Shown: one piece after another, positions 62,237 through 64,000 of the stretch | Layout: the number at the start of each line of letters is the position of its first letter | How positions within the stretch are numbered: position 1 is the first letter of the stretch | NCBI RefSeq assembly: GCF_003369915.1 | Contig: NC_046675.1 | Span: forward strand, 30,194,001 to 30,258,000 | Direction: 5' to 3' | DNA from: Drosophila miranda | Lineage: Eukaryota > Arthropoda > Insecta > Diptera > Drosophilidae | Length of the DNA: 64,000 nt | Made by a program: the position numbers and the translations under genes | Notes under the pieces: generated by a model | The model's database searches: none | Seen by the model: the letters and a program-made list of their open reading frames with translations, nothing else | Told to the model about the DNA's origin: nothing

Positions 62237-64000
62237 GTTCCATTAGACAAGGCATATTCAAATAGAAATAGATACAATTGGAATGGAATGGGATGCCCAT
62301 TGAGAGTCTGTCCCCCCCGCCAGTCAAAGTGTTTCTTTTATTGTGGACATTGGCGCCAGCTTCCAAACAATATGGAAAGAAAACCGCCCAAACAAAAAAC
62401 ATAGCAGTACAATGGAAGGGGGAGGGTACACACAAAAATCAAGCATGCGAATTTATTTAATTTATGCTGGCGCCAAGGCTTACGGCCCAGAGACATTCAT
62501 TAAAATCAAATATAAAAAAAAACGGCTAGAAGCAGCGAAAACCACAGTGGCAGTCGCCGTACAACAACAAAAACGTTGCCATAATCAGCGCGAGGATTGT
62601 GAAAATGTGTTAAGCATATGCAAAATGTCTCTGACGATAAAAACGTCACTCTGACCAGATGGACAGATGGTCGGACAGAAGGGGACACAGTGTCACAGAA
62701 AAACAAATAAGATAGGCAGTAGATTGGTATCCGAATGGTGGTGGGCTCTTTGGATACACTACGTGGCAGAGAGCATCGATGAAGATACAAAAGTGCTTGT
62801 TACGCGCTGATCCCAGGCAGAAACGACGAGCAAACGGCCGAGGGGCTCTGCTGCATCACGCGCCATCAAACCGATTGTTAGTGGCTGATGAATTAAGGAA
62901 TATATATGCTCTTTAGGGGTGGATTTCCTTTCTGCTGTGACTTTTCTGAACAGTTGAAGAAAGTTCAGACATGCAGTGATTAAACATTTACTGGAATACC
63001 CTATATATAGCAGTTTTTAATGAAAATTTCTGCTAAATTAGGGATTTTTTACACTCTTTAGAGCGGGAAAGTCTTTGCCACTATTTAGTGCTAGAAAATC
63101 CTAGAGAAACACTCTTTAGTCTGTCATATTCCTCTTCTGAAACTCCCAGCACCCATTTTGGCAGTGTATAAATGGCAAAGCGGATAAGATAACTAAACAA
63201 AAAGCTGTCTGTCTGTTTGTCTGTCTGTCTGCCTATCATTAATTATATTTTGTATTACGTTTTTTTTTCTCCATTTTTTCTGATTGCAAATGATTATTTA
63301 TCTCTGCGATATGCAGGCACTGATAAAATCCATCCATCCATCCATCCCATCCTCCCTCCACATGTGTGAGGTATAGAGCAACAGAATCGAATCGACGATG
63401 GGTGGGCGTGGGGTAGGGGAGGGGATATTCAGATGCGTTAAGAGGCTTGTTGAGTTTCGGTTTAGGTTTTGATATCTCTCGCCTGTTCTTCCACTGGCTG
63501 TTCTGCTGCTCTTCTGCTAATAAATCATTTCGTTTATGACCGCCGACGTTGTCGTTGAATTATTGGCGACAATGTGGCAGGCAGGCAGCTTCTTTTTTCT
63601 TCTTTTTTGTTCCAATGATGGCGCCGACACTCCCAGGGTCCCCTCCCTCCCCCTCTTGACAATGACGAAGGCAGAGCTAAGACTCTCTGTAGCTTTTGTA
63701 TATATCTCTTCTATACATCATGTGTGTGTGTGTGAGGGGATTGGTTGGGGAGGGGGGAGAGCTTGAGTTAGGGGTTGGGGTGTTGGCTGCCTCATGACTT
63801 GGCATTTTTAGATACTTTTCAAGAGTGTAGCGGCATTCAATTAGGGAGTGTTCCGTCATACCATACCATCTTCAATGAGTTGCAGCTTAAGGGAATATTT
63901 TATGGCTAAAATATTAATAAAGTGATTTAATTGAATGGCAAAGGCCTGGGTTGGCTTCTGGAAAAGAAGATTGGGTTTATATTCTTAGCGAAAGATGTTT

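Larger units (their letters stand above)
39758..64000 (+). other. Very long intron (over 24 kb), continuing past the window
   Basis: Following the GTAAGG donor, no further exon with protein-like coding sequence was found on the plus strand. The sequence is AT-rich with many simple repeats, several degenerate minisatellites (listed separately) and one nested gene at 54795-55217. Apart from that gene, the open frames are short or low in complexity. Long introns near the 5' end of fly genes usually hold enhancers; conserved blocks cannot be seen from one sequence. Confidence 0.5.

Noticed and set aside
39758-64000. Recursive (ratchet) splice sites in the long intron
   Set aside because: Scanning by eye for a pyrimidine tract followed by AG|GTAAG found no good match; the three acceptor-like elements near 42.0-42.3 kb continue with TGTGGC, not a donor.

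Overview
The window is animal nuclear DNA and almost certainly Drosophila. Coding genes are split by short GT-AG introns of about 50-70 bp. Promoters carry fly core motifs (DRE, Motif 1, Motif 6). The gene content is that of a dipteran: a cluster of ZAD-C2H2 zinc-finger genes, psidin, PIG-L and a sorbitol-dehydrogenase-like gene. From memory only, this set resembles the neighbourhood of CG10889, CG4936, CG4424, CG4854, CG4820, psidin, CG4433 and CG4836 on chromosome arm 3R (Muller E) of D. melanogaster. That synteny was not tested. The many simple repeats, the LOA-type retroposon and the wide intergenic spaces suggest a species other than D. melanogaster.

Layout. 1-865: last exon of a plus-strand gene encoding a C-terminal membrane anchor. 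866-4210: intergenic. 4339-5943: intronless Regnase/ZC3H12-type RNase. 6030-7792 (minus) and 16821-18468 (plus): two closely related, divergent ZAD zinc-finger genes. Their shared upstream region has been filled by about 9 kb of mobile DNA: a broken LOA-clade non-LTR retroposon (about 7940-12840), a FLYWCH + MULE transposase gene (13125-15412), a block of palindromic GCGGAGATATGTCG repeats (15898-16148) and a hairpin cluster (16155-16324). 18855-20036 (minus) and 20301-21545 (plus): two more ZAD genes. 21937-25548 (minus): psidin, seven exons. 26643-27999 (plus): PIG-L de-acetylase. 29001-33611 (minus): a four-exon gene fusing a Lys/Cys repeat protein to a sorbitol-dehydrogenase-like domain. 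36205-36954 (plus): an unknown secreted protein. From about 37.27 kb a plus-strand gene starts with an untranslated exon and a second exon encoding a type II membrane-protein N terminus. Everything from 39758 to the end looks like one intron longer than 24 kb, with several degenerate tandem arrays and a small nested TIL-domain secreted gene (54795-55217).

The four ZAD genes share an intron plan: one 135-nt zinc-finger exon in all four and a 111-nt exon in three, always in the same phase. They are therefore old local duplicates. psidin (N-terminal acetylation), PIG-L (GPI anchors) and the Regnase-like RNase (mRNA decay) are unrelated housekeeping functions. No gene joins its neighbour in a visible pathway.

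The most unusual items are: (1) the spliced FLYWCH-MULE gene, whose five-exon model keeps one open frame but stops inside a C-terminal RING-like motif, next to palindromic repeats that could be transposase sites; (2) the dehydrogenase fusion, which has lost catalytic-site residues while keeping the structural zinc cysteines, and carries 20 KKDPC motifs; (3) three tandem copies of a splice-acceptor-like element in the long intron. All exon coordinates were set by eye from splice motifs and reading phase; no alignment or RNA evidence was available.
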